Source of the DNA: BJGO01 sp039810885
Lineage (GTDB): Bacteria; Bacteroidota; Bacteroidia; Chitinophagales; UBA10324
Direction: 5' to 3'
NCBI GenBank assembly: GCA_039810885.1
Contig: JBDHXV010000005.1
Location: 1-64,000, forward strand
Length of the DNA stretch: 64,000 nt
Position numbers and translations under genes: made by a program. The stretch's first letter is position 1; each line of letters starts with the position of its first letter. A model generated the notes under the pieces. That model did not search any database. It was not told the DNA's origin and saw nothing but the letters and a program-made list of their open reading frames with translations. Shown piece by piece: positions 45,786-54,235 of the stretch.

Positions 45786-46829
45786 ATGAATACAAAAGAC
45801 CTAATAATATGGTTTGTGCTGTTGTTATTTTCCTTAACGGCATGCCGTCACGATGCTGTAAATACGCAACATCATAACGTTGACACAGCAAAATATAATC
45901 CTACAGCTTATTATATGGACACATTGAGACCATATTATCCTATAATGAAATTGAATCCTAACAACCCAATGACGAAAGAAGGCGTTTCGCTGGGGCGTAT
46001 GCTGTATTATGAAAATGCTGTTAGTAAAGACAATAATCGTTCATGCTCTACTTGCCACTTTCAATCACAATCATTTTCCAGTGATGTGATAAACGAGGGT
46101 ATGCACATATTACCTCACGTGAATTTGGCGTGGAATAAATATTTCTTATGGAATGGAGGGGTAGAAGGGACTATGGAAGATGCTATGATGTTTGAAGTGC
46201 AAGACTTCTTTGAATGTAATCCCGAACAGTTGAAACCGGTACATGATTACCCCTACTATTTTTTTAAAGCTTTTGGAAGCACAGAAATAACCACTCAAAA
46301 AATAGCCTATGCTCTTGCGCAGTATATGCGCACTATGATTAGTGACCGTTCAAAATTTGATAAGTGGATGATGGGACAAGCCGCTTTGAGTACATCAGAA
46401 GAACGTGGATTGAATCTCTTCTATAGCGAGCAAGCAGATTGTTTTCATTGTCATAATCTGATGTTATTCACCGATTTGGATTTTCACAACATTGGCCTGG
46501 ACAGTGTTTATGAAGGAAACAACAAGGGGCGCTACCTTGTAACCGGGGCTATGTCTGATATGGGTAAATTTAAGTCTCCATCTTTACGAAATATTGCATT
46601 ACATCCGCCTTATATGCACGATGGCCGTTTTCAAACTCTAAAACAGGTGCTTGACTTTTATGCTACTCCAACTAAGCCATCTCCTTGGCTTGACCCCATA
46701 CGCAGTAAACCCAATCACTTACAGGGCCTTAACCTAAGCGAACAAGATAAATATGACATCATCGCATTTCTAAATTGCCTTACAGATTCAAGTTATATAG
46801 AAGACGTGCGCTTTTCAAACCCTTTCTAA
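45786..46829 (+). CDS. Di-haem cytochrome c peroxidase / MauG-MbnH-like lipoprotein
   Basis: 347 residues with lipobox LTAC (C20). Two c-type haem motifs are visible: C87-S-T-C-H91 and C219-F-H-C-H223, as in bacterial cytochrome c peroxidases and MauG/MbnH enzymes. Conserved context includes GVSLGRMLYYENAVSKDN, a central W/G-rich segment (AWNKYFLWNGGVEGTMEDAM), FKSPSLRNIALHPPYMHDGRF (often supplying a distal haem ligand) and a C-terminal LNLSEQDKYDIIAFLN. Linked to the MbnP-like gene, so protein modification of that partner is more attractive than simple peroxide removal. Confidence 0.9.
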   Translation: MNTKDLIIWFVLLLFSLTACRHDAVNTQHHNVDTAKYNPTAYYMDTLRPYYPIMKLNPNNPMTKEGVSLGRMLYYENAVSKDNNRSCSTCHFQSQSFSSDVINEGMHILPHVNLAWNKYFLWNGGVEGTMEDAMMFEVQDFFECNPEQLKPVHDYPYYFFKAFGSTEITTQKIAYALAQYMRTMISDRSKFDKWMMGQAALSTSEERGLNLFYSEQADCFHCHNLMLFTDLDFHNIGLDSVYEGNNKGRYLVTGAMSDMGKFKSPSLRNIALHPPYMHDGRFQTLKQVLDFYATPTKPSPWLDPIRSKPNHLQGLNLSEQDKYDIIAFLNCLTDSSYIEDVRFSNPF

Positions 46830-46891
46830 AGGTTACAAATATCTCATTGTATGCCGGGATGGCGGTATAAAGGCGATTAAAAAGTATCGAG

Positions 46892-46899
46892 TAAGTTTG
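46892..46899 (+). promoter_or_regulatory. Possible -7 box of the tryptophanase/TPL operon
   Basis: TAAGTTTG matches TAnnTTTG; transcription from it would begin around 46905, leaving a leader of about 130 nt before the tryptophanase start. The -33 side is not convincing. Confidence 0.35.
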
Positions 46900-46909
46900 C
46901 AGTACAATC

Positions 46910-46945
46910 ATGGTTTGGATTAATATAAAAAGACGCCCTTCATAA
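46910..46945 (+). CDS. Possible tna leader peptide (11 codons)
   Basis: ATG to TAA frame encoding MVWINIKRRPS, 90 bases before the tryptophanase start. It contains one Trp in W-I-N-I, similar to W-F-N-I of E. coli TnaC, and an Arg-Pro near its end. The Trp-to-Pro distance (7 residues) is shorter than in TnaC (12), and such a short frame can arise by chance. Offered as a candidate regulatory peptide only. Confidence 0.25.
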   Translation: MVWINIKRRPS

Positions 46946-47035
46946 TATTCCATCCCTATGCCTTAATACATCATTAGAGGCACTCACATGACTATTTGAT
47001 TCTAACTCCAAACAACTCTTTCTTTAATTCATTTT

Positions 47036-48409
47036 ATGAAAACCATAATCGAACCCTTTAAAATAAAAAGTGTAGAACCCATTTATTTCAACACACCTGA
47101 AGAACGTAAGCGCATTATCGAACAGGCGCATTACAACCCATTTTTTATTGCATCGAAAGATGTCATCATTGATTTATTAACCGATAGTGGTACAAGTGCG
47201 ATGAGCAATCATCAGTGGGCTGCACTGATGATAGGCGATGAATCTTATGCCGGCAGCTATAGTTTTAAACACTTTGAAAACACGATAAGAGGAATAACCG
47301 GCTTCTCCTATATTATACCTACACATCAGGGACGTGCTTCAGAACATATCCTTTTTAGCTTGACGGGAGGTAAAGGAAAATATTTCCTGAGTAACACGCT
47401 CTTTGATACAACTCGTGCCAATATTGAATTCTCCGGCGCCGAGGGCATAGACCTCGTATGTGATGAGGCTAAGAACATTGGAGTTCCAGCCCCCTTTAAA
47501 GGAAATATGCATTGTGGAAGACTTAGAGAAACGATTAAACAATATGGCGCAGAGAATATTCCCTTCGTCATAATGACACTTACCAATAACTCCGGAGGTG
47601 GACAGCCGGTTAGTATGGCAAACTTGCGTGAAGTGAAAGCAATCTGCAATGAATTTGGCGTTAAATTAATGATAGATGCTTGTCGCTTTGCAGAGAATGC
47701 TTATTTTATTAAGAAGCGCGAACCCGAGTTTGCGTCACGGTCTGTTCGCGAAATTGCACAAGAGATTTTCTCTTATGCAGACGTAGTAACGATGAGCGCA
47801 AAGAAGGATGCCTTTGCGAACATTGGCGGCTTTCTTGCTTTACGCAATGAGCAATTAGCGGCACAATGTCGCAATCTGTTGATTGTAACTGAAGGCTTTA
47901 GCACCTATGGAGGTCTTGCCGGACGTGATCTTGAGGCAATTGCTGTAGGGCTTGAAGAAATTTTAGATGAGAATTACTTACAATATCGAATTAGAAGCAT
48001 TGAATATCTTACAGAGAAAATAAGCGCAGCCGGTGTTCCGGTAATGTTACCGGCCGGCGGTCATGCGGTTTACCTCGACTCGCGTCGCTTCTTACCACAC
48101 ATTCCAGTTGATCAATATCCGGGTCAAAGTTTGGTGGCTGCACTATACACACACGGAGGTATTAGGGGAGTCGAGGTGGGTTCCTTAATGTTTGGGAAAT
48201 ATGATAAAAACGGAAAACTTATTCCCGCAACGCTTGACTTGGTCCGCTTAGCGATACCGCGCAGAGTCTATACACAAAGCCACATTGACTATGTAGCGGA
48301 AGTTATTATCGAAGTATATCAAAATCGAGATGCATGCAAAGGGCTGCTTATAACAGAGGAAGCTCCAATGCTTAGACATTTTACCATTAAATTAAAACCT
48401 ATTTCATAA
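47036..48409 (+). CDS. tnaA: Tryptophanase (tryptophan indole-lyase)
   Basis: PLP enzyme splitting tryptophan to indole, pyruvate and ammonia. 457 residues. PLP lysine K257 in TMSAKKDAFANIGG; the family block IDLLTDSGTSAMS and PTHQGRASE are present. Three substrate-specificity positions have the tryptophanase state: Asp at 124 (F123-D124-T-T, Thr in tyrosine phenol-lyase), Val at 381 (GVEVGSLMFG, Arg in TPL) and His at 448 (LRHFTIKL, Phe in TPL). Two bases separate its stop from the next start, so the two lyases are co-transcribed. No tryptophan permease gene accompanies them. Confidence 0.88.
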   Translation: MKTIIEPFKIKSVEPIYFNTPEERKRIIEQAHYNPFFIASKDVIIDLLTDSGTSAMSNHQWAALMIGDESYAGSYSFKHFENTIRGITGFSYIIPTHQGRASEHILFSLTGGKGKYFLSNTLFDTTRANIEFSGAEGIDLVCDEAKNIGVPAPFKGNMHCGRLRETIKQYGAENIPFVIMTLTNNSGGGQPVSMANLREVKAICNEFGVKLMIDACRFAENAYFIKKREPEFASRSVREIAQEIFSYADVVTMSAKKDAFANIGGFLALRNEQLAAQCRNLLIVTEGFSTYGGLAGRDLEAIAVGLEEILDENYLQYRIRSIEYLTEKISAAGVPVMLPAGGHAVYLDSRRFLPHIPVDQYPGQSLVAALYTHGGIRGVEVGSLMFGKYDKNGKLIPATLDLVRLAIPRRVYTQSHIDYVAEVIIEVYQNRDACKGLLITEEAPMLRHFTIKLKPIS

Positions 48410-48411
48410 TT

Positions 48412-49794
48412 ATGAAAGAAATTAAACGCAGTTGGGCAGAGCCCTATAAAATGAAAATGGTGGAGTTATTAAAAATGACTACACCATCACAACGCAAAAG
48501 TGCTTTAAAAGAAGCCGGATACAATACCTTTTTATTAAAATCGGAGGATGTTTATATTGACTTGCTTACCGATAGTGGTACCAGTGCGATGAGTGATCGT
48601 CAATGGGCCGGAATGATGATGGGTGATGAGGCTTATGCGGGAAGTAGAAATTTTTATAACCTGGAACGAGTTATTAAAGAGGTCTATGGTTACAAATACG
48701 TTGTTCCTACACATCAAGGCCGTGGAGCCGAAAATATTATCTCCCAAATACTGATAAAGAAGGGAGATATTATCCCTGGAAATATGTATTTCACCACCAC
48801 TAGATTACATCAGGAGTTGGCCGGCGGGCGGTTTGAAGACATCATCATCGACGAGGCTCACGATCCTGATAATGAACACCCATTTAAAGGAAATGTTGAT
48901 TTGAGTAAGTTAGAGCGCTTGATAAAAAAATACGGAGCCGATAAGATTTCTTATGTCAGCATTGCAACAAGTGTTAACATGGCGGGCGGTCAGCCAATAA
49001 GCTTAGAAAATCTTAAAGCCTTACGTAAACTAACCTCTAAACATGGCATTCTAATCATTCACGATATGACTCGTGTGGCGGAGAATGCCTTTTTTATACA
49101 ACAACGTGAAAAGGGTTATGATAAAAAAAGTGTTCGAGAAATTGTAAAAGAAATTTGCTCATTAACCGATGGCGCAACAATGAGCGCAAAGAAAGATGCA
49201 CTCGTGAATATAGGAGGGTTTATGGCGATAAATGATTGGGATATCTTCGAAGAGGCGCGCAACATGGTTGTGGTTTACGAAGGGCTGCACACCTACGGCG
49301 GACTGGCCGGCCGTGATATGGAGGCGATGGCAATTGGAATAGAAGAAAGTGTCAGCGATGATCATATTCGTGCCAGAGTAGGGCAAGTATTATATTTGGG
49401 TGAAAAAATGATGGACTATAATGTACCCATCGTTAAACCTATCGGAAGTCATGGAATTTTTGTAGATGCAAAAAAGTTCTTACCTCATTTGACACAAGAT
49501 ATGTTCCCCGCTCAAGCACTGGCTGCAGCAGTTTATGCCGATTCCGGCGTGCGCACTATGGAACGTGGAATTGTATCGGCCGGCAGAAAGGCAAACGGAG
49601 AGAATTATTATCCTAAGTTGGAATTAGTTCGCTTCACCATACCCAGGCGTGTTTATACCCAAGCACATATGGATGTGATTGCGGAATCGGCTGCGCGCGT
49701 CTATGAAGATCGTATGAAAATTAAAGGATTGAAGATGGTGTATGAGCCAAAATACCTTCGCTTCTTCCAAGCACGCTTTGAGCCAATAAAATAA
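48412..49794 (+). CDS. tpl: Tyrosine phenol-lyase
   Basis: PLP beta-lyase converting tyrosine to phenol, pyruvate and ammonia. 460 residues, close to the 456 of Citrobacter freundii TPL, with shared blocks YNTFLL, QWAGMMMGDEAYAGS, PTHQGRGAEN, GNMYFTTTR and ERGIVSAGR. PLP lysine is K261 (TMSAKKDALVNIGG). Specificity positions are TPL-like: Thr at 128 (F127-T128), Arg at 385 (MERGI) and Phe at 451 (LRFFQARF), against Asp, Val and His in the gene before it. Automated annotation would probably call both genes tryptophanase. The terminator at 49871 ends the operon. Confidence 0.85.
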   Translation: MKEIKRSWAEPYKMKMVELLKMTTPSQRKSALKEAGYNTFLLKSEDVYIDLLTDSGTSAMSDRQWAGMMMGDEAYAGSRNFYNLERVIKEVYGYKYVVPTHQGRGAENIISQILIKKGDIIPGNMYFTTTRLHQELAGGRFEDIIIDEAHDPDNEHPFKGNVDLSKLERLIKKYGADKISYVSIATSVNMAGGQPISLENLKALRKLTSKHGILIIHDMTRVAENAFFIQQREKGYDKKSVREIVKEICSLTDGATMSAKKDALVNIGGFMAINDWDIFEEARNMVVVYEGLHTYGGLAGRDMEAMAIGIEESVSDDHIRARVGQVLYLGEKMMDYNVPIVKPIGSHGIFVDAKKFLPHLTQDMFPAQALAAAVYADSGVRTMERGIVSAGRKANGENYYPKLELVRFTIPRRVYTQAHMDVIAESAARVYEDRMKIKGLKMVYEPKYLRFFQARFEPIK

Positions 49795-49870
49795 GAAAGC
49801 AGGGAGCGGGCACTTTTTACAGAATCTTGAGTTACTATGTAAATTATATCAGTCACGGCTCAAGTAGTTT

Positions 49871-49913
49871 AAATAAAAGCCAATTACACACAGTAATTGG
49901 CTTTTATTTTTTT
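49871..49913 (+). terminator. Terminator of the tryptophanase/TPL operon
   Basis: A perfect 17-bp inverted repeat (AAATAAAAGCCAATTAC and its complement) with loop ACACA runs into T-rich sequence. It lies 76 bases past the TPL stop. Confidence 0.88.
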
Positions 49914-49962
49914 AACAATTTGAAACGACAAACTGCTTATCACTAAGCGACTTTAAATCAAG

Positions 49963-49970
49963 TACCTTTG
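49963..49970 (+). promoter_or_regulatory. Probable -7 box of purL
   Basis: TACCTTTG matches TAnnTTTG and ends 29 bases before the purL ATG, just downstream of the preceding terminator. No clear -33 element. Confidence 0.45.
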
Positions 49971-49999
49971 TCGTAAAATTTATACAAGAAGAATTAGCT

Positions 50000-52240
50000 A
50001 TGAGTACTACCATAAATGAACCCATACCCGACATAGAAACTGCATTAAAGCTTGGGCTCAGCGAGAGTGAATTTGAAACAATAGTGGATGTATTAGGTCG
50101 TCAACCCAATTTTACGGAGTTAAGTATCTTTTCTGTGATGTGGAGTGAGCATTGTTCCTATAAAAATTCTATCAAATGGCTCAAGACCCTACCTCGAGAA
50201 GGCAAGTTGTTACTGACTAAAGCAGGCGAAGAAAATGCAGGCTTGATTGATATTGGAAATAACCTAGCATGCGCTTTTAAGATTGAAAGTCATAATCATC
50301 CCTCTGCTATCGAACCCTATCAAGGAGCAGCTACCGGAGTAGGTGGAATCCATCGCGATATTTTTACTATGGGCGCACGTCCGGTTGCGGCACTCAATTC
50401 TTTACGCTTTGGAGATTTATCTGAAAGCCGTACTAGACATTTATTACGTGGGGTAGTTAAAGGTATTGGAGATTATGGTAATGCTTTTGGCGTACCAACG
50501 GTAGCCGGTGAAGTTTTCTTTGACAAATCCTTTCATACCAACCCACTGGTAAATGCGATGAGTGTAGGCATCGTGGAAAAAGGGAAAACCGTTTCAGCTA
50601 TTGCGAAAGGAGTGGGCAATCCGGTATTTATTGTCGGCTCGGCAACCGGAAAAGATGGTATTCATGGGGCTACTTTCGCTTCTACTGACATTACTGAAGA
50701 AAGTGCGGATAAACTTCCCAGCGTCCAAGTGGGCGATCCCTTTCAGGAAAAGCTATTACTAGAAGCAACACTAGAAGCCATTACCACCGGAGCTATTGTG
50801 GGTATGCAGGATATGGGAGCTGCAGGGATTACATGTTCAACTTCTGAGATGAGCGCAAAAGGAGAGAGTGGTATGAAAATTTATCTAGATAAGGTTCCGA
50901 CACGACAAGAGAATATGAAGCCATTCGAAATCTTACTATCCGAATCTCAAGAGCGAATGTTGCTGGTTATCGAAAAAGGTAAAGAAAAATTAATTGAGGA
51001 TGTTTTTGCAAAGTGGGATTTGAATTGTGTTCAAATAGGAGAAGTGACCGATACTCGTTATCTGGAATATTATTTCAAAGATGGATTAGTTGCCGATGTT
51101 CCTGCTGAAGCTTTAGTACTTGGCGGCGGAGCACCGGTTTATGAAAGAGAATATACACAACCTGAATACATCGAACATCTGAATGAGTTTAACCCTGAAG
51201 AAGTACGCGTTCCTATAGACTTTAAGGTGATTGCACGTAAATTGATACAATTACCGAACATCGCATCTAAGCATTGGGTCTATGAACAGTACGATTCGAT
51301 GGTAGGCACCAACAACACTTCTGCAAATAATCCATCGGATGCAGCACTAATACGAATTAAACATACCGATAAAGCACTTGCAGTTACCGTAGATTGCAAC
51401 TCGCGATACGTACATGCTCACCCCTACACCGGAGCTATGATTGCAGTGTGTGAGGCTGCACGCAATATTATTTGTTCCGGAGCAACACCGGCTGCGATAA
51501 CGAACTGCCTAAACTTCGGAAATCCCTACAATCCACACGTATATTGGCAATTTGTTGAAGCCATTAAGGGCATGGGTGACGCTTGTCGCGCACTAGATAC
51601 ACCCGTTACAGGAGGCAACGTCAGTTTTTATAATCAATCAACTGATGATGGCCCCGTTCTCCCTACACCAACAATCGGCATGGTCGGGGTATTAACCGAT
51701 ATGAATAAGCGAATGACACTCCATTTTAAAAATATACTCGATAAAATATACATCCTTGGAGTCATTACAAACGATATTGCCTGTAGCGAGTATTTAACTC
51801 ACGTGCGTGGTATCCATAACTCTCCTGCGCCTTACTTTAATTTAGAAGAAGAGTTATTAATGCAAAAACACCTTAGTGAATTGATTCAAAAAGGATTGAT
51901 TCAAAGCGCACATGACTGCTCCGAAGGAGGACTCTTCGTTACTCTTATTGAATCAGCACTAGTGGATGACCTTGGGTTTGATATCAGCACAGATAGCGAT
52001 TATCGTAAAGACGCATATTTATTTGGAGAATCGCAAGGTCGTGTTGTAGTGAGCGTGCATCGCAATCAAGAGGATGCCTTTATTAAATATCTAATGAATA
52101 CGGAACTTGAATTTATTTCTTTAGGACAAGTTACCAGCGGTAATATATTAATTGATGACGAGGATTTTGGTAAGATAGAAGAATGGAAAAGTTTATATAA
52201 TAATGCATTGGAGAAAAGCTTGAGTAAAGATTACGAGTAG
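50000..52240 (+). CDS. purL: Phosphoribosylformylglycinamidine synthase II (small PurL)
   Basis: Catalyses ATP-dependent amidation of FGAR to FGAM in purine synthesis. 746 residues: this is the small PurL, which needs separate PurQ (glutaminase) and PurS subunits, neither of which is in the window. Motifs include SVMWSEHCSYKNS, the ATP/substrate block KIESHNHPSAIEPYQGAATGVGGI, DMGAAGITCSTSEMSAKG and the second AIRS-like half (CEAARNIICSGATP, TGGNVSFYNQS, HDCSEGGLFVTLIESA). Single gene flanked by a terminator and a 408-base gap. Confidence 0.95.
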   Translation: MSTTINEPIPDIETALKLGLSESEFETIVDVLGRQPNFTELSIFSVMWSEHCSYKNSIKWLKTLPREGKLLLTKAGEENAGLIDIGNNLACAFKIESHNHPSAIEPYQGAATGVGGIHRDIFTMGARPVAALNSLRFGDLSESRTRHLLRGVVKGIGDYGNAFGVPTVAGEVFFDKSFHTNPLVNAMSVGIVEKGKTVSAIAKGVGNPVFIVGSATGKDGIHGATFASTDITEESADKLPSVQVGDPFQEKLLLEATLEAITTGAIVGMQDMGAAGITCSTSEMSAKGESGMKIYLDKVPTRQENMKPFEILLSESQERMLLVIEKGKEKLIEDVFAKWDLNCVQIGEVTDTRYLEYYFKDGLVADVPAEALVLGGGAPVYEREYTQPEYIEHLNEFNPEEVRVPIDFKVIARKLIQLPNIASKHWVYEQYDSMVGTNNTSANNPSDAALIRIKHTDKALAVTVDCNSRYVHAHPYTGAMIAVCEAARNIICSGATPAAITNCLNFGNPYNPHVYWQFVEAIKGMGDACRALDTPVTGGNVSFYNQSTDDGPVLPTPTIGMVGVLTDMNKRMTLHFKNILDKIYILGVITNDIACSEYLTHVRGIHNSPAPYFNLEEELLMQKHLSELIQKGLIQSAHDCSEGGLFVTLIESALVDDLGFDISTDSDYRKDAYLFGESQGRVVVSVHRNQEDAFIKYLMNTELEFISLGQVTSGNILIDDEDFGKIEEWKSLYNNALEKSLSKDYE

Positions 52241-52648
52241 AAGGAACCGTCAGAGGCTTATGAAAATATTCCCGCACCAACTTCTCAATTACTTACAAAC
52301 AACGTTTAATCTGTTACTATAAATACATTTAGACTTAGCTAATCACAATTAATCTTAGGATACCGATGCTTAAATGCTCAGTCTCTTTCTCTTTTGGGTT
52401 GCGAAACAAAACATAGAAGCAGGCGAACCAAAGGATTGATAAAACCGATAGTATTAGCATTCGATGAACTTGTAGAATTTGTAAAATACCTATGGAGGAA
52501 GTCTGAAAGGCTGTATCATTATACCGCAATATTGTGAACAGGATTTAGATTGTTGACGTATTCACGTGAATAACTTTTAAGCCTATGATATTGTATGAAA
52601 AAATGGAGCACCTTATGTTTACGCTCCATCAGAAAAACACACTTAATT
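52241..52648. other. Longest intergenic stretch in the window
   Basis: About 400 bases with no convincing gene. It holds a 14-bp perfect palindrome TATTCACGTGAATA (52559-52572), possibly an operator, and an inverted repeat ATGGAGC ... GCTCCAT (52603-52629) followed on the minus strand by a T-run, i.e. a terminator in the minus direction. A 64-codon minus-strand frame (52335-52529) lacks coding character. Confidence 0.5.
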
Positions 52649-52879
52649 ATGAATCTACAACTTTTGTTCATCCAACGTCAATTAGGTCAAATGACTTGTA
52701 GCGAACACCATAAAGCAGCGGGCATACAACTGCATAAAACGGGAGATCACGTCGAACTTCAACTTACGGATGCATGCTGCGAAAAATTTGAAAATGAAAT
52801 TGTAAATAAGCTGGACGAGTTCCTTGATACCAACGTATTAAACCTCGTGGATGAATTATCCGTGAAATTGAAAAGATAA
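52649..52879 (+). CDS. Small Cys/His-motif protein, unknown function
   Basis: 76 residues from the ATG at 52649; the frame is open 18 codons further upstream, but that part crosses the inverted repeat and has no conserved look. Cysteine and histidine residues are grouped as C17-S-E-H20-H21 and C43-C44 (DACCEKFENEI), followed by a C-terminal amphipathic helix. The C-x2-H ... CC-x2-F pattern suggests a small metal-binding or redox protein; I cannot name the family. A strong terminator follows 24 bases after the stop, so it is a monocistronic gene. Confidence 0.6.
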   Translation: MNLQLLFIQRQLGQMTCSEHHKAAGIQLHKTGDHVELQLTDACCEKFENEIVNKLDEFLDTNVLNLVDELSVKLKR

Positions 52880-52903
52880 TTCTAAATAATAATAACGTCA
52901 CTT

Positions 52904-52940
52904 AATCTCCGCCGAATTTTTTTTGCGGAGATTTTTTTTA
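52904..52940 (+). terminator. Terminator after the small Cys/His protein
   Basis: 9-bp stem AATCTCCGC / GCGGAGATT around a T-rich 12-base loop, followed by a run of eight T (52932-52939 including the stem end). Lies between the small gene and the MORN-repeat gene. Confidence 0.8.
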
Positions 52941-52992
52941 CAATATTTTTTATTAATTGCTTTAACTTTAACACTCAGAAGCCGAAAAAATA

Positions 52993-54231
52993 ATGAATGC
53001 CCGCTTGTGTGTCTTTTTTAGTTTATTCACTAATCTTTTCTTTATACAGTTCTCAATTAATGTAGCCGCACAAAGTGTAAATAACCTTGGCGATACCTGC
53101 CTCACGGGAAATTGTACAAATGGAATAGGGAAGATGCATTATGTAAATGGAAATCAATATGAAGGCACCTTCAAAAACGGATTACCAAATGGCAAAGGCA
53201 CAATGATCTATTTGAATGGCAACAGATATGAAGGCGATTTTGAAAATAATATAAAGAGCGGCGAAGGTAAAATGCATTTTGCCAGTGGTAATATATATAC
53301 AGGGCACTTCTTGGCTAACCGTATGGAAGGAAAAGGGAACTTGGCATTGGCAAACGGTGATAATTACACCGGTGATTTTATCAATGGTCAATTTGACGGT
53401 CAGGGAACATACGAGTTTGCAAGTGGTAATAAATATATTGGAGGATTTTTTAAAAATAAGAAAAGCGGTTATGGCGAGTTCTTCTTCAACAATGGCTCGT
53501 CTTATAAAGGAAATTTTAAAGCAGATTTATATAATGGAGATGGTGTTTATACCTTCGCAGATGGAAGTTTTTACAAAGGCAACTTTATTAACAATGTTAA
53601 ACAGGGAAAGGGCATCTACCACTTTGCTGATGGCAGTGAATATGAAGGTGACTTTCTAAATGATGCAATCCAAGGAACAGGAATAAGCCGGTACAATAAT
53701 GGAGATAAATATGAAGGCACCTATGTCAACGGAGCCTATAACGGCAAAGGAACATATTATTATAAAAACGGCGATCAATATATCGGCAACTTTGATAATG
53801 GAGAATACGACGGTGTAGGATTGCTAATAACAGCAGAAGGAGATTCTATTCCCGTTACATATAAAAATGGGAAGTTGATGTCCGACATTTTAGCACAACA
53901 AGAGCCTACTGTTGATACGATCGTAATCAAACACAACCAAGTGAGTAGTGCTGATGTGCCTTCAAAACCTGATTCGGGCATAGTACGAAAAGATCAATCG
54001 CGCCCTGTAGAAGGAAAGCCGATTGATGTGACCACTCAAAAAGTACTATGCGGGAAATGCAACGGCACTGGAAAAATATACCAACAGGAAATTAAACGAC
54101 AAAAAGTAGTCACCAAAGATATCAGTAACGGTATAGGCCCCAAAAATTATGTCACGTACACGGTAGATGAAGTCTTGCAACCCGCAGGGTATATTTTGTG
54201 CCCTGCTTGTAAAGGTATTGGCAAAAAGTAG
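52993..54231 (+). CDS. Exported MORN-repeat protein with C-terminal split CxxCxGxG zinc motif
   Basis: 412 residues, signal peptide (VFFSLFTNLFFIQFSINVAAQ). Ten MORN repeats of 23 residues (YEGxFxNGxxxGxG) run from about residue 56 to 280, preceded by one degenerate copy with two Cys. The last 65 residues contain two DnaJ-like motifs, C353-GK-C356-NGTG and C403-PA-C406-KGIG, which together could bind one zinc ion. MORN repeats bind lipids or proteins in eukaryotes; bacterial roles are poorly defined. It is separated from the sensor kinase gene by four bases, so it is probably part of that signalling operon. Confidence 0.85.
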   Translation: MNARLCVFFSLFTNLFFIQFSINVAAQSVNNLGDTCLTGNCTNGIGKMHYVNGNQYEGTFKNGLPNGKGTMIYLNGNRYEGDFENNIKSGEGKMHFASGNIYTGHFLANRMEGKGNLALANGDNYTGDFINGQFDGQGTYEFASGNKYIGGFFKNKKSGYGEFFFNNGSSYKGNFKADLYNGDGVYTFADGSFYKGNFINNVKQGKGIYHFADGSEYEGDFLNDAIQGTGISRYNNGDKYEGTYVNGAYNGKGTYYYKNGDQYIGNFDNGEYDGVGLLITAEGDSIPVTYKNGKLMSDILAQQEPTVDTIVIKHNQVSSADVPSKPDSGIVRKDQSRPVEGKPIDVTTQKVLCGKCNGTGKIYQQEIKRQKVVTKDISNGIGPKNYVTYTVDEVLQPAGYILCPACKGIGKK

Positions 54232-54235
54232 TTAC

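Noticed and set aside
52335..52529. 64-codon minus-strand frame between purL and the small Cys/His gene, with a hydrophobic middle
   Set aside because: No signal for a start, no recognisable family, no neighbouring minus-strand gene and low-complexity hydrophobicity; I treat it as chance.
53150..53840. Regular 69-base direct repeats that could look like an array
   Set aside because: They are the MORN repeats of a coding gene: period is a multiple of three and conservation follows codons. Not CRISPR.
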